44,668 nucleotides of DNA from an uncultured Christensenella sp. GTDB lineage: Bacteria; Bacillota; Clostridia; Christensenellales; Pumilibacteraceae. This document shows positions 32,753-41,706 of the stretch, in pieces. Each line of letters begins with the position of its first letter. Within the stretch, counting starts at the first letter, position 1. The notes beneath the pieces are model-generated. The model searched no databases. It saw only the letters and a program-made list of their open reading frames with translations, and had not been told where the DNA came from. Made by a program: the position numbers and the translations under genes. Where the stretch lies: positions 289,842-334,509 of the forward strand of contig CAJTPT010000003.1 of assembly GCA_910578545.1 (NCBI GenBank), in the 5' to 3' direction.

Positions 32753-35083
32753 ATGGACAAGAATAAAAAGTTAATCGGAATGACTTCCGTCGTGATGAGC
32801 GCGGTACTCGGGTTCGCGTCAATCGGCTGTGCAACGAAGGATCCGGAAGAAAACATCGATCTTTCAAACGCAGTGACTATAACGGCAGACTTTAATCAAA
32901 TCGTAGATCCGCCCCTTCTCAAAAAGGTGGCTATGTACAACGCGGGCTGTATTCAGCCGCTCAGCAACTACGATCGTGACTTTGCGCGTATTAAAGACCT
33001 AAACGCCGACGCACTGCGCATAGACCTTTCCATAGGTAAGGACGTAGGCACGGCGGGGCAATACCTTGTCACTGAGGAATACGATTGGGACGACGCTACG
33101 CAGACCATAGACCCCGCGTCGCTCAATTACGACTTCGAGCAACTCGACAACATTGTAAAATACATGACGGACTACGGCGTTTTGCCGTACATGTCGTGGG
33201 ATTATATTCCTTATCCTCTGCAAGAGGACGGCAAGTGGAACAATCTGGATACCGACGTCAAAAATTGGCAGGACGTTTGGGAAGAGGTGTACTATCAGTA
33301 CGCAAAGCACTATCTCGAGATGGGCATAAAAATCGGCTATCACGAAATTTACAACGAGCCCGACCTTGAGATACTTAAATGCTGGGGCGTATTCGATCCC
33401 GACGGCTTCGACGGCTTCCTCAACTGGAACGACTTCTGCTTGGGTTGGCAATGCGCGCCGGGCAAGGGCGTTTATCCGGATATGTACGAATACGGCGCAA
33501 AGGGTATAGCGCGTGCTTACGCGGAATATCCCGGGCTCGAGCCTTCAATCGGCGGCCCTGCGTTTGCGCTCGGCGAGATAGGCGTTGAGGATTGGGTAGG
33601 CGTGCTTCCGCGCGTCAAGCAGGAAAAGCTTCCCATGGACTTCTATTCCTTCCATACATATCTCGACGGGGAAACCTGGTTCCGTCCCGATTCCACGCGT
33701 GCGACGGAAGGCGGCAACGAGATAGAAAAGGTTGTCGCGGGACTTGCGAACGATTCGTATTTTATGAAGACTGCGGTACACATAAACGAGTTTTCGCACC
33801 TCAACGACAAAAACGGCGCCAATGAGGGACTTAACAGTCAGTTCAACTATTACAAGGGCGCGTGGCAGGCTTTGGACGGACTTATGGAAGCGGTCAACCG
33901 CACCAGCATTCAGTGGGTGTACTGGGCACAGTTCATGGAATCCACGGGCGGTTACGATCCGTACGGCATGATTGAAAAGGACGGCGGCAACGTAAAGGCG
34001 GCGTTCAACGCAATGAAGATATACATGGATATGCCCGTGTGGCGTTACGACGTAACGATCGACGGCAAACAGGCCATGCACGATCTTATGCCCGACGGTG
34101 CGACTGCGCAGTTTAATTACGGCGATTCGGGACTTCAGTCCATTGTTTCCTCGGACGACGACAAGATAGGCATTCTTATTTGGAACACCAATTCCGCAAC
34201 CGACGAGGACGGCAAAAAGGTGACGGACGGCGACAGAGTTGCCAACGTAATCCTTAATAATCCCGCGTTTGCAAGCGGTACCCGCCGCGTTTACCGCATA
34301 GACGGCAATCATGCAAGCTACTTCGACAATAACGACAAGGTGGAGCTTGTAGCCGAAAAAGTCGGTAAGGTCAACACAAAAGGCAGTGTTTGGGCGGGCA
34401 ACGTTCCCGCCGACGGCGTTGTGTACATCACTATCAACAAAGACGCCAAAGCAAAGGATTTCTCGTCCTGGGATAACCGCACCGAGTTTGCCGACGACGT
34501 AAAAACGCAGTACTACTACGAGGACAGATTCCGTCAGCTCGACGGCTGTCACGAAACGTACGCCGATAACAAAAACGGCGTTTCGGGTAGCTATTCGCAC
34601 TTCGACCGCACCAACTGGACTATGTACCTCGGCATGGGCGACTGCGCCGGCAATGGCGGGCGGTACGTCGGTCAGGGTCATGCAAACGGCGCCGTGTTGG
34701 TCACCGACCTGCCCAAGCAGTTTAAGGTTTCGTTAAAGACCGAGGGACCTATTAAGATGCGCGACATCAATACTACGCTCGGCATGCGCGTAGACTTTGC
34801 AAACGTCGACGGCGAGTACGTCAAAAGCGTTTACTTCTACTCGAACGGATTTTACGATTCCAACCGTAACCCCATTTTGCAGGACAGCAAGCTGAAAAAT
34901 CTTCCCGTATATCCTTGGGGTACGCAAAAGAAGGCGGACGTTGCCGTAAACGTTACGGGCGACGTATGGAATATAGATCTCGCCGAGTATGCGCCCGCGG
35001 GTTGGGATGGAAACGCTCAGATTTCGTTTGATATGCAAAATACGGGTGCAGGCACTCGTGCAATGTTCACACTTTCAAAATAA
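32753..35083 (+). CDS. Clan GH-A (GH39-like) lipoprotein glycosidase, paralog B
   Basis: 776 aa. Short signal peptide (NKKLIGMTSVVMSAVLGF) ending ASIGC, with little tether. The catalytic domain matches paralog A throughout: LLKKVAMYNAGCIQPLSNYDRD, LRIDLSIGK, HEIYNEPD with acid/base Glu202, DFYSFHTY, HINEFSHLN with candidate nucleophile Glu346, and WVYWAQFMEST. The C-terminal beta-rich region has SYSHFDRTNWTMYLGMGD and ends SFDMQNTGAGTRAMFTLSK, parallel to paralog A's end. Differences are insertions around the barrel (about 225-255) and the missing Pro-rich linker. Substrate inferred to be xylan-derived. AAAGGAT precedes the ATG. Confidence 0.76.
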   Translation: MDKNKKLIGMTSVVMSAVLGFASIGCATKDPEENIDLSNAVTITADFNQIVDPPLLKKVAMYNAGCIQPLSNYDRDFARIKDLNADALRIDLSIGKDVGTAGQYLVTEEYDWDDATQTIDPASLNYDFEQLDNIVKYMTDYGVLPYMSWDYIPYPLQEDGKWNNLDTDVKNWQDVWEEVYYQYAKHYLEMGIKIGYHEIYNEPDLEILKCWGVFDPDGFDGFLNWNDFCLGWQCAPGKGVYPDMYEYGAKGIARAYAEYPGLEPSIGGPAFALGEIGVEDWVGVLPRVKQEKLPMDFYSFHTYLDGETWFRPDSTRATEGGNEIEKVVAGLANDSYFMKTAVHINEFSHLNDKNGANEGLNSQFNYYKGAWQALDGLMEAVNRTSIQWVYWAQFMESTGGYDPYGMIEKDGGNVKAAFNAMKIYMDMPVWRYDVTIDGKQAMHDLMPDGATAQFNYGDSGLQSIVSSDDDKIGILIWNTNSATDEDGKKVTDGDRVANVILNNPAFASGTRRVYRIDGNHASYFDNNDKVELVAEKVGKVNTKGSVWAGNVPADGVVYITINKDAKAKDFSSWDNRTEFADDVKTQYYYEDRFRQLDGCHETYADNKNGVSGSYSHFDRTNWTMYLGMGDCAGNGGRYVGQGHANGAVLVTDLPKQFKVSLKTEGPIKMRDINTTLGMRVDFANVDGEYVKSVYFYSNGFYDSNRNPILQDSKLKNLPVYPWGTQKKADVAVNVTGDVWNIDLAEYAPAGWDGNAQISFDMQNTGAGTRAMFTLSK

Positions 35084-35104
35084 ATTCGGACACTATCAAC
35101 TACT

Positions 35105-36859
35105 ATGCTAAAATGCTATAAAAAAGATTATTTCCGTCCGCAGTTCGTGCGCGAGCAGTGGACGGACCTAAACGGCGAATGGCAGTTCGCATTCGACGAC
35201 TGTAACGAGGGTAAGCGGAAAGCGTATTTTTCCGCTTTTCCCGCTTCTGCCAAAACGATAATCGTGCCGTATTCGTACGAAACGCCCGCAAGCGGCATTG
35301 CCGACGAAACGGCGCATTCCGTCGTTTGGTACAAACGCACGTTCCGCACACAAAAGTTAGACGGCGATAAGCGCTACTTGATAAACTTCGAGGGCGCGGA
35401 CTATTTTACCGAGGTTTGGGTAAACGGCGTATTGGTCGGCTCGCATGAGGGCGGAAATTGCAGGTTTACCGTGGACGCTACCGATTATCTTGTCGCCAAA
35501 GGCGATAACGTGCTTGTCGTACGGTGCCAAGACAGCTTGGATACTACGCAACCGCGCGGCAAACAGCGCTGGCTCAAAAACAGCTTCGGGTGCTGGTACG
35601 TTCAAACCACCGGTATATGGAAGCCGGTGTGGAGCGAGGTGGTTTCGGCGGCGCGGCTAAGTCGCGTTAAGTTTACGCCCAACGTGGATAATTCCACTGT
35701 GCGCACCGATTTCGAGTTTACCGAACAGGCGCTCGGTGGTGAAGTCGAAACGGTCATTTCGTTAGGCGACGTTGAGGTTTCAAGGACGCGTATCGCGATT
35801 AACAGGCTTAATTTAACGCAGGTAACCGATTTGCGTTGCGACGCGTTCGACTTTAAAGTCCGCTTGTGGCACCCGTGCGACCCCGCGCTTTACGACGCTC
35901 AGTTTACGCTGTACAAGGACGGCAAGCCCGTCGACAAGGTCGGCTCGTACTTCGGCATGCGCAAGATAGAAACGGACGAAAAGGGTATTCGGCTAAACAA
36001 CAGTCCGATTTATCTCAAAATGATTCTCGCCCAAAACTATTGGGCGCACAGCGGTTACACCATGCCCGACGAGGCCGCCGCGGAGCGCGATATAGCGTTT
36101 GCAAAGGCCGCCGGGTTTAACGGCTTGCGCATTCATCAAAAGATAGAGGACGAGCGGTTTTTGGCGTTATGCGATACCGAGGGCATGCTTATTTGGGGCG
36201 AATTCCCCGCCGCGTACGAGTTTTGCGACGTTGCGGTAAAGCGCACTGTAGCGGAATGGACGGACGCGCTCGTTCAGCAATACAACCATCCGTCGATAAT
36301 TGCTTGGGTTCCGTTCAACGAAAGCTGGGGATTGCCGGGCGTGTTTACCGACCCTGCCATGCAGCAGTTTACCTGCGGCATTTACGGTTTGACTAAGGCG
36401 TACGATCCCATGCGGCCTGTTATAACCAACGACGGGTGGGAACATACCGTTTCCGACATAATCACTTTGCACGATTACGACGGCGTAGTCGAGACCATGG
36501 ATAAGCGGTATGCCGACGGACTTAAGGCAATACTGGATAACCGCGTGGCGCACGGAAATTACAAGTACGCTTTTGCGCAGGGATATTCGTACAAGGGTCA
36601 GCCGATAATCATTAGCGAGTACGGCGGAATCGCACTCGAAAAGGATAACGGCTGGGGTTATAACGGCAAGGCGAAAAACGCTGATGAGCTTATAAGCAAA
36701 TATGCCGACCTTACCGCGTGCATTAAGCGCATGGATAACGTTTGGGGGTATTGCTATACCCAGCTTACCGATACCTATCAAGAGGTTAACGGTCTGCTCG
36801 ACGCCGAGCATAATCCCAAGTTCGACTTAGGGCGGATTAAAGAAATCAACGACAAATAA
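35105..36859 (+). CDS. GH2 family glycoside hydrolase
   Basis: 584 aa without signal peptide. N-terminal sugar-binding domain (RPQFVREQWTDLNGEWQFAFDDC, WYKRTFRTQ, YFTEVWVNGVLVGSHEGGNCRF), immunoglobulin-like middle domain, and a TIM barrel with acid/base Glu406 in PFNESWG and nucleophile Glu505 in ISEYGG. Length and short C-terminus resemble beta-glucuronidase/beta-galactosidase-like GH2 enzymes; in a xylan locus a role on glucuronyl, galactosyl or arabinosyl decoration is plausible but not shown. No clear Shine-Dalgarno site is present before its ATG, 22 bp after the previous stop. Confidence 0.85.
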   Translation: MLKCYKKDYFRPQFVREQWTDLNGEWQFAFDDCNEGKRKAYFSAFPASAKTIIVPYSYETPASGIADETAHSVVWYKRTFRTQKLDGDKRYLINFEGADYFTEVWVNGVLVGSHEGGNCRFTVDATDYLVAKGDNVLVVRCQDSLDTTQPRGKQRWLKNSFGCWYVQTTGIWKPVWSEVVSAARLSRVKFTPNVDNSTVRTDFEFTEQALGGEVETVISLGDVEVSRTRIAINRLNLTQVTDLRCDAFDFKVRLWHPCDPALYDAQFTLYKDGKPVDKVGSYFGMRKIETDEKGIRLNNSPIYLKMILAQNYWAHSGYTMPDEAAAERDIAFAKAAGFNGLRIHQKIEDERFLALCDTEGMLIWGEFPAAYEFCDVAVKRTVAEWTDALVQQYNHPSIIAWVPFNESWGLPGVFTDPAMQQFTCGIYGLTKAYDPMRPVITNDGWEHTVSDIITLHDYDGVVETMDKRYADGLKAILDNRVAHGNYKYAFAQGYSYKGQPIIISEYGGIALEKDNGWGYNGKAKNADELISKYADLTACIKRMDNVWGYCYTQLTDTYQEVNGLLDAEHNPKFDLGRIKEINDK

Positions 36860-36884
36860 ATTATTATACCGGGAGGGTGATATA

Positions 36885-38222
36885 ATGAAATTCAAAAGAC
36901 TTTTGACTGCGGCGCTTGCATGCGTGTTGGGCTTCGGCTCTATCGTAGGCTTTACGGCTTGCAGTAACAACAATGACAAGCTGGAAGCCGCGGCAGATCT
37001 TACCGTGACGTTTTGGCATCCGATAACGGGTCCCGACGCCGAGTACATGCAAAAGCTTATTAAAAACTTCAATACCGAACACGAGGGCAAGATTTTTGTT
37101 AAGGATTCCGCGAACGCCGAGGATACGCATTATACTAACATTTCCAACAGCTTCAACGATAACTCGTCGCCCGATTTGGCGCTTATTCACAAATCGCGCG
37201 TCGCGTACTACGAGCATAACGACAAGCTTCGCGACATGACCGCTCTTACTCAGGACTTAAAGCTTGACTCGTCGTTGTACGTCGGCGATTCTTGGACGGC
37301 CTGCGAGTTTGACGGCAAGATGTACGCCGTTCCGTTCGACGTTCTTCCCACGCTGTTGTTCTACAACCGCAAGTTGTTCCCCAAGGATAAGGCAGAGGAA
37401 TGGGAAGCGGAGATTCGCTCGGAAGATTTTACGATCGCAAGAATGTGCGAAATGATGCAGGAAGTGTATAAGCATTCTTCCCGCGCCGCACAAAAGACCT
37501 ACGGCATGGCGTTTAACTATTCGAGCACCGACAGCATGTTTATCAGCTTTTTGAATCAGCAGGGCGAAAACGTGCTTGACGAGTCCGACCCCAAGACCGC
37601 AACCTACAATTCCGCGGCGGGCGTGGCTGCGGCGGAAACCGTCAAATCCATACCCGATACCAAAAAGGACGGCAACAAGGTTTGCTCGGACAGCGGTAGC
37701 GACCACCTTAATACTTACAAGCAAGGTCGTGCGCTGTTCACGATAGACGGTATTTGGTCGGCCCCCGGTGCGTGCGATTCCACCAACAGCAAGGTCGATA
37801 CCGGCGTTGTGCGTTTGCCCAAGATGAACGCCGAAGCTACCCGCAACGTTTCGGGCGACGGACACTGCTTTGCAATGTTCAACTCGGCAAAGAACTCAAT
37901 GGATGACGAGCGCAAAGCCGCGGTCGCCGAGTTCGTACAGTATTTGATTGACAACAGCGATTATTGGTGCAAGGGCGGCAAAATTGCCGCGCGTTCGGAC
38001 ATCGCCGACAAGGAAGAGTACAAGGCGCTTGAATGGGGTCATATATCGAACGAGCTTCAATACGTTATCTCGCCCGTCAAGGTGTACACCTACAACACGA
38101 TAATCGATCCCATTGGCAAGTACGTCTCCGACTATGTAGAGAGCAAAAACAGCAAAACCGTACAGCAGGCACTCAACGACGCTGTGAAAGATTCCAACAG
38201 TAAGGCCGCCGAGCTGAACTAG
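36885..38222 (+). CDS. ABC sugar-binding lipoprotein
   Basis: 445 aa, family 1 extracellular solute-binding protein. Signal peptide MKFKRLLTAALACVLGFGSIVGF followed by TACSNN (lipobox Cys). The mature protein has the typical VTFWHPITGPDAEYMQKLIKNFN start, YAVPFDVLPTLLFYNRKLF and ALFTIDGIWSAPG. It supplies sugars to the two permeases that follow after 18 bp. An oligosaccharide of xylan is the probable ligand from context. GGGAGGGTGAT precedes the ATG. Confidence 0.93.
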   Translation: MKFKRLLTAALACVLGFGSIVGFTACSNNNDKLEAAADLTVTFWHPITGPDAEYMQKLIKNFNTEHEGKIFVKDSANAEDTHYTNISNSFNDNSSPDLALIHKSRVAYYEHNDKLRDMTALTQDLKLDSSLYVGDSWTACEFDGKMYAVPFDVLPTLLFYNRKLFPKDKAEEWEAEIRSEDFTIARMCEMMQEVYKHSSRAAQKTYGMAFNYSSTDSMFISFLNQQGENVLDESDPKTATYNSAAGVAAAETVKSIPDTKKDGNKVCSDSGSDHLNTYKQGRALFTIDGIWSAPGACDSTNSKVDTGVVRLPKMNAEATRNVSGDGHCFAMFNSAKNSMDDERKAAVAEFVQYLIDNSDYWCKGGKIAARSDIADKEEYKALEWGHISNELQYVISPVKVYTYNTIIDPIGKYVSDYVESKNSKTVQQALNDAVKDSNSKAAELN

Positions 38223-38240
38223 TATAAGAGGAACGTTACA

Positions 38241-39167
38241 ATGCTTATTCAGCAGACTGAAATGAGCCCCGAGCGGAAAAAATTCCGCCGCAAAAAGGCG
38301 ATTAAAAACCAGCTGAAACCGCTTATGTTTATAGGACCGCACCTTATATTCTTTTGCGTGTTCCTTATATTCCCGTTCTTTTTCGGAATATTCATAAGCT
38401 TCTTTCGTTGGGACGTAGTCGGCGGCGGCGTTCGCGAGTTTGTCGGGTTCGGCAACTATGCGCAGATATTCGATTGGGGCAGCACGTTTAACCGCGAGTT
38501 CTTTGAGGGACTGGGCAGAACGTGTTTATACACCGTTGTAATGGTGCCACTTCTTATCTGCATACCTATGCTTTTTGCCGTACTGCTTAACAAGATAAAA
38601 AGCAAGGCCGCGCGGTACGTTTTTCAAGCGATACTGTACGCGTCGTCGCTGCTGTCGGTAGCCACCGTCGTAATTATTTGGTCGCTCATGACCGACCAGG
38701 ACAACGGACTGATAAACAACATTATCGGTCAGGACATCAACAGAAACTATCAGCCGTATGCCTGGATTTACATATTCGCGCTTACGCTCTGGTCGGGCGT
38801 CGGCGGCAATATGGTAATATTCATGGCAGGACTGTCCAATATCCCCGAATCGTACTACGAGGCGGCGGATATAGACGGCGCGGGCGAGTTTATTAAGTTT
38901 TGGAAAATCACTTTGCCCTGCATGAAATTTCAGCTGTTGTATACCACCGTTTGCGGCACTATCGGCGCGTTCAACGTTTACGGTCAGCCGGCGCTGTTCG
39001 GGGGCGACGATACCGAGGTCGTCATGATTGCGATAAAAAACAATATCGATATAGGCTTGTCGGGCATGGCAAGCGCTATGGCGGTGTTGCTAGGCATTAT
39101 CATTTCCTTATTCAGCGGCTTGCAGTTTAAGATGATGGACAAGGGCGAAGGAGGTACGGTAAAGTGA
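38241..39167 (+). CDS. ABC sugar permease, MalF/UgpA type
   Basis: 308 aa with six predicted membrane helices (LMFIGPHLIFFCVFLIFPFFFGIFI first). The EAA loop is YYEAADIDGAGEFIKFWKITLPCM, the contact site for the ATPase. First permease of the pair; last bases overlap the next gene by 4 bp. Ribosome binding site AGAGGAAC upstream of the ATG. Confidence 0.93.
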   Translation: MLIQQTEMSPERKKFRRKKAIKNQLKPLMFIGPHLIFFCVFLIFPFFFGIFISFFRWDVVGGGVREFVGFGNYAQIFDWGSTFNREFFEGLGRTCLYTVVMVPLLICIPMLFAVLLNKIKSKAARYVFQAILYASSLLSVATVVIIWSLMTDQDNGLINNIIGQDINRNYQPYAWIYIFALTLWSGVGGNMVIFMAGLSNIPESYYEAADIDGAGEFIKFWKITLPCMKFQLLYTTVCGTIGAFNVYGQPALFGGDDTEVVMIAIKNNIDIGLSGMASAMAVLLGIIISLFSGLQFKMMDKGEGGTVK

Positions 39168-40048
39168 GCGTAACGGCTAAACAGCTTAAGCGCCGCGTCA
39201 AGGGCGGCAAGGCGAGAGCTAGGCAGATTATCCTTATAAGCATAATGAGCGTACTGTGTTTGCTTTGGCTTATTCCGCTCGTATATATGCTGTCCGCGGC
39301 GTTTACTTCGGATAAGGTTCTCACTCAAACCACAGACTTCAAGTTCTTTCCGCCTGAGTGGACCTTTGAATCTTTTAAGCAAGTGTTTGTGGGAACGTTC
39401 TCGGAAAGCAACCCGATTTTGCGGTGGTTTCTAAACTCGCTTTTGGTGTCCAGCGTAACGACCGTGCTTGTAGTAATCCTATCGGCTATGGCGGCATACG
39501 GATATTCGCGCATGAAGTTCCGCGGAAGAAAAATAGCGTTTACTTTCCTCATGTTTACAATGATGATACCGGGCGTCATCAATATGATACCGTCGTATCA
39601 GATAATATCTACGTTTGGCTTGAAGGATACGTATTTCGCGCTCATACTTCCGTCGCTCGGCGGAGTGGGAAATATATTCCTGATAAGACAGTTTTTGCGG
39701 GGTGTGCCGCCGGAATACGACGAAGCGGCCAAGATAGACGGCGCAGGCGATTTACAGATATTCTTCCGCATTCTGTTGCCTCAGCTCGTGCCGGTACTCG
39801 TGGTGGTAGGTCTGTTTACCTTTATAGGTAGCTGGAACGATCTTTTGTGGCCGCAACTCGTCATGACGGACACCAGTATGCTTACGCTCACCGCGGGCTT
39901 GGGCAAAATGGGCTTTGACAGATCCAACTATCCCGCAACGTCGGTAGCCGCGGCTGTCGTATCCATTGTGCCCGTATTCATTCTGTATATATGCGCACAG
40001 AAATTCCTGCTACAGGGCATTTCGATGTCGTCGGGCGTAAAAGGTTAA
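39164..40048 (+). CDS. ABC sugar permease, MalG/UgpE type
   Basis: 294 aa, GTG start overlapping the previous stop (GTGA) with GGAGG upstream. Six membrane helices; EAA loop EYDEAAKIDGAGDLQIFFRILLPQLVPVL. Together with the preceding permease and binding protein it forms a CUT1-type importer. No ATP-binding subunit is encoded nearby, so a shared MsmX/MsmK-like ATPase elsewhere is expected from other Bacillota. Confidence 0.93.
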   Translation: MSVTAKQLKRRVKGGKARARQIILISIMSVLCLLWLIPLVYMLSAAFTSDKVLTQTTDFKFFPPEWTFESFKQVFVGTFSESNPILRWFLNSLLVSSVTTVLVVILSAMAAYGYSRMKFRGRKIAFTFLMFTMMIPGVINMIPSYQIISTFGLKDTYFALILPSLGGVGNIFLIRQFLRGVPPEYDEAAKIDGAGDLQIFFRILLPQLVPVLVVVGLFTFIGSWNDLLWPQLVMTDTSMLTLTAGLGKMGFDRSNYPATSVAAAVVSIVPVFILYICAQKFLLQGISMSSGVKG

Positions 40049-40060
40049 AACAATCACTCA

Positions 40061-40083
40061 AAAGCCGCTTGTTGCGGCTTTTG
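40061..40083 (+). terminator. Hairpin after the permease genes
   Basis: AAAGCCGC-TTGTT-GCGGCTTT followed by TGT. The U-tract is short, so it may only attenuate transcription into the GH43 gene. Confidence 0.6.
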
Positions 40084-40111
40084 TACAATAAACAACTTTC
40101 GAGAGGTAACT

Positions 40112-41686
40112 ATGAAATACAAGGTAAAAAATCCGGTGCTCAAGGGGTTCCACCCCGATCCGTGCATGATATACGTAAACGGCACTTACTATATCGCTAC
40201 TTCCACGTTTGAATATTATCCGGGCGTCAAGATTTCCGCGTCGGAAGACCTTGCGCATTGGCGCACGGTTGCTTATCCGCTTAACGGACTGCACCTATTG
40301 GATATGCGCGGCGACGCGGCGTCTACGGGAATTTGGGCGCCCGCTCTGTCGTATGCCGACGGCAAGTTTTGGCTGATTTTTACCAATCAGCGGCAGTGGC
40401 TTGACGGGCACTTAAAGGATACCGAAAATTATCTTACCACCTGCGACACGATAGACGGGCAATGGAGCGAGCCGATATACCTCAACGGCAGTGGGTTCGA
40501 CCCGTCGCTGTTCCATGACGACGACGGCAAAAAGTATTTGCTCAACATGTTTTGGGATTACCGCTATGACAGCGATGACGAGCGGTTCCGCGGCATACTT
40601 ATTCAGGAATACGACCACAAGCTGAAAAAGCTTGTCGGCAAGCCTGTAAAGCTCTTTACCGGCACCGAAAAGCATATAACCGAAGGTCCGCACATGTTTA
40701 AAAAGGACGGGTATTATTACCTGTTGACCGCCGAGGGCGGAACGGGACTTCCGCACGCCGCGACGCTTGCACGCAGTAAGTCGCTGTACGGACCGTTTGA
40801 GCTGCACCCGACAAAGCAGATTATCACCGCGTGGCAGACCGATTGCTATTTGCAAAAGGCGGGACACGCAAGCCTGTGTCAGGGCAAAAACGGCGAGTGG
40901 GTGCTTGCGCATTTGTGCGGCAGACCCAAAAAGGACGCGCGGTGCGTGCTCGGCAGGGAAACAGCTATCCAAAACGTCGAGTGGCGCGACGGTTGGCCGT
41001 ATCTTACAAACGGCACCAACCATCCGTCCGATACCTTCGAGGCTTTTGCGCCCGCCGACGAATCGCCTGTCGACAAGCTGTATAAGTTCGACGGGAAAAA
41101 GCTCGACGTTGATTTTATGACTCTTCGTCAGCCGATAACGTCCGACGTTTTCGATTTGAACGCAAGAAAAGGCTGGTTGCGAATTCGCGGCAGAAAAAGC
41201 CTGCTTGCTCTGCTCGACCAGTCGGTGCTCGTAAGACGGCAGGAAGCGTTCTCGTTCGAGTGCGAAACCCTCGTCGAATTCGACCCCGAAAATATAGACG
41301 AATGGGCGGGGCTTTTGTACCGTTACAGCGAGAATAACCAACACTATCTTTACATCACATACAACGATAAAACGGGCGGGCGTGAACTGCTCAAAATTAC
41401 CTACGACGATTCGCGGTTCCGCTTGGAACGTATTGCGGATTTGCCGGACAAAGGCGGGGTGAAGCTGTATTTAAGGGTGAACGACGGAGAAGGGCAGTTC
41501 TATTATTCGGTAGCGGACGGCAAGCCGAAAAAAGCGGGCGATTCGTTTGACGCCACAAAACTGAGCGACGAGTATAACCGACCGCTCGCGTTTACCGGCC
41601 CGTACGTCGGCATAGCATGTCAGGATTTGGCAAACGCGTACAAGTGCGCAGACTTCCAATATTTCCGCTATACGGAAAAGGAATAA
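40112..41686 (+). CDS. GH43 beta-xylosidase / arabinofuranosidase
   Basis: 524 aa, no signal peptide, so intracellular. The five-bladed propeller begins NPVLKGFHPDPCMIYVNGTYYIATSTFEY with general base Asp16; pKa-modulating Asp130 lies in GSGFDPSLF, and acid Glu191 in HITEGPHMFK. A C-terminal beta-sandwich domain from about residue 330 (FDLNARKGWLRIRGRKSLLALLDQSVLVRRQEAF) is the usual partner in the XynB-like GH43 subfamily. It would release xylose from imported xylo-oligosaccharides. GAGAGGTAAC precedes the ATG. Confidence 0.94.
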   Translation: MKYKVKNPVLKGFHPDPCMIYVNGTYYIATSTFEYYPGVKISASEDLAHWRTVAYPLNGLHLLDMRGDAASTGIWAPALSYADGKFWLIFTNQRQWLDGHLKDTENYLTTCDTIDGQWSEPIYLNGSGFDPSLFHDDDGKKYLLNMFWDYRYDSDDERFRGILIQEYDHKLKKLVGKPVKLFTGTEKHITEGPHMFKKDGYYYLLTAEGGTGLPHAATLARSKSLYGPFELHPTKQIITAWQTDCYLQKAGHASLCQGKNGEWVLAHLCGRPKKDARCVLGRETAIQNVEWRDGWPYLTNGTNHPSDTFEAFAPADESPVDKLYKFDGKKLDVDFMTLRQPITSDVFDLNARKGWLRIRGRKSLLALLDQSVLVRRQEAFSFECETLVEFDPENIDEWAGLLYRYSENNQHYLYITYNDKTGGRELLKITYDDSRFRLERIADLPDKGGVKLYLRVNDGEGQFYYSVADGKPKKAGDSFDATKLSDEYNRPLAFTGPYVGIACQDLANAYKCADFQYFRYTEKE

Positions 41687-41706
41687 AGGTCGCTATCTGA
41701 TTTTAT

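Noticed and set aside
33545..34681. 378-codon minus-strand frame opposite the second GH39-like gene
   Set aside because: Shadow frame: Val/His-rich, no known motifs, and entirely within a coding gene with clear active-site residues.
40412..41344. 310-codon minus-strand frame opposite GH43
   Set aside because: Shadow of the GH43 gene; no ribosome binding site or domain.
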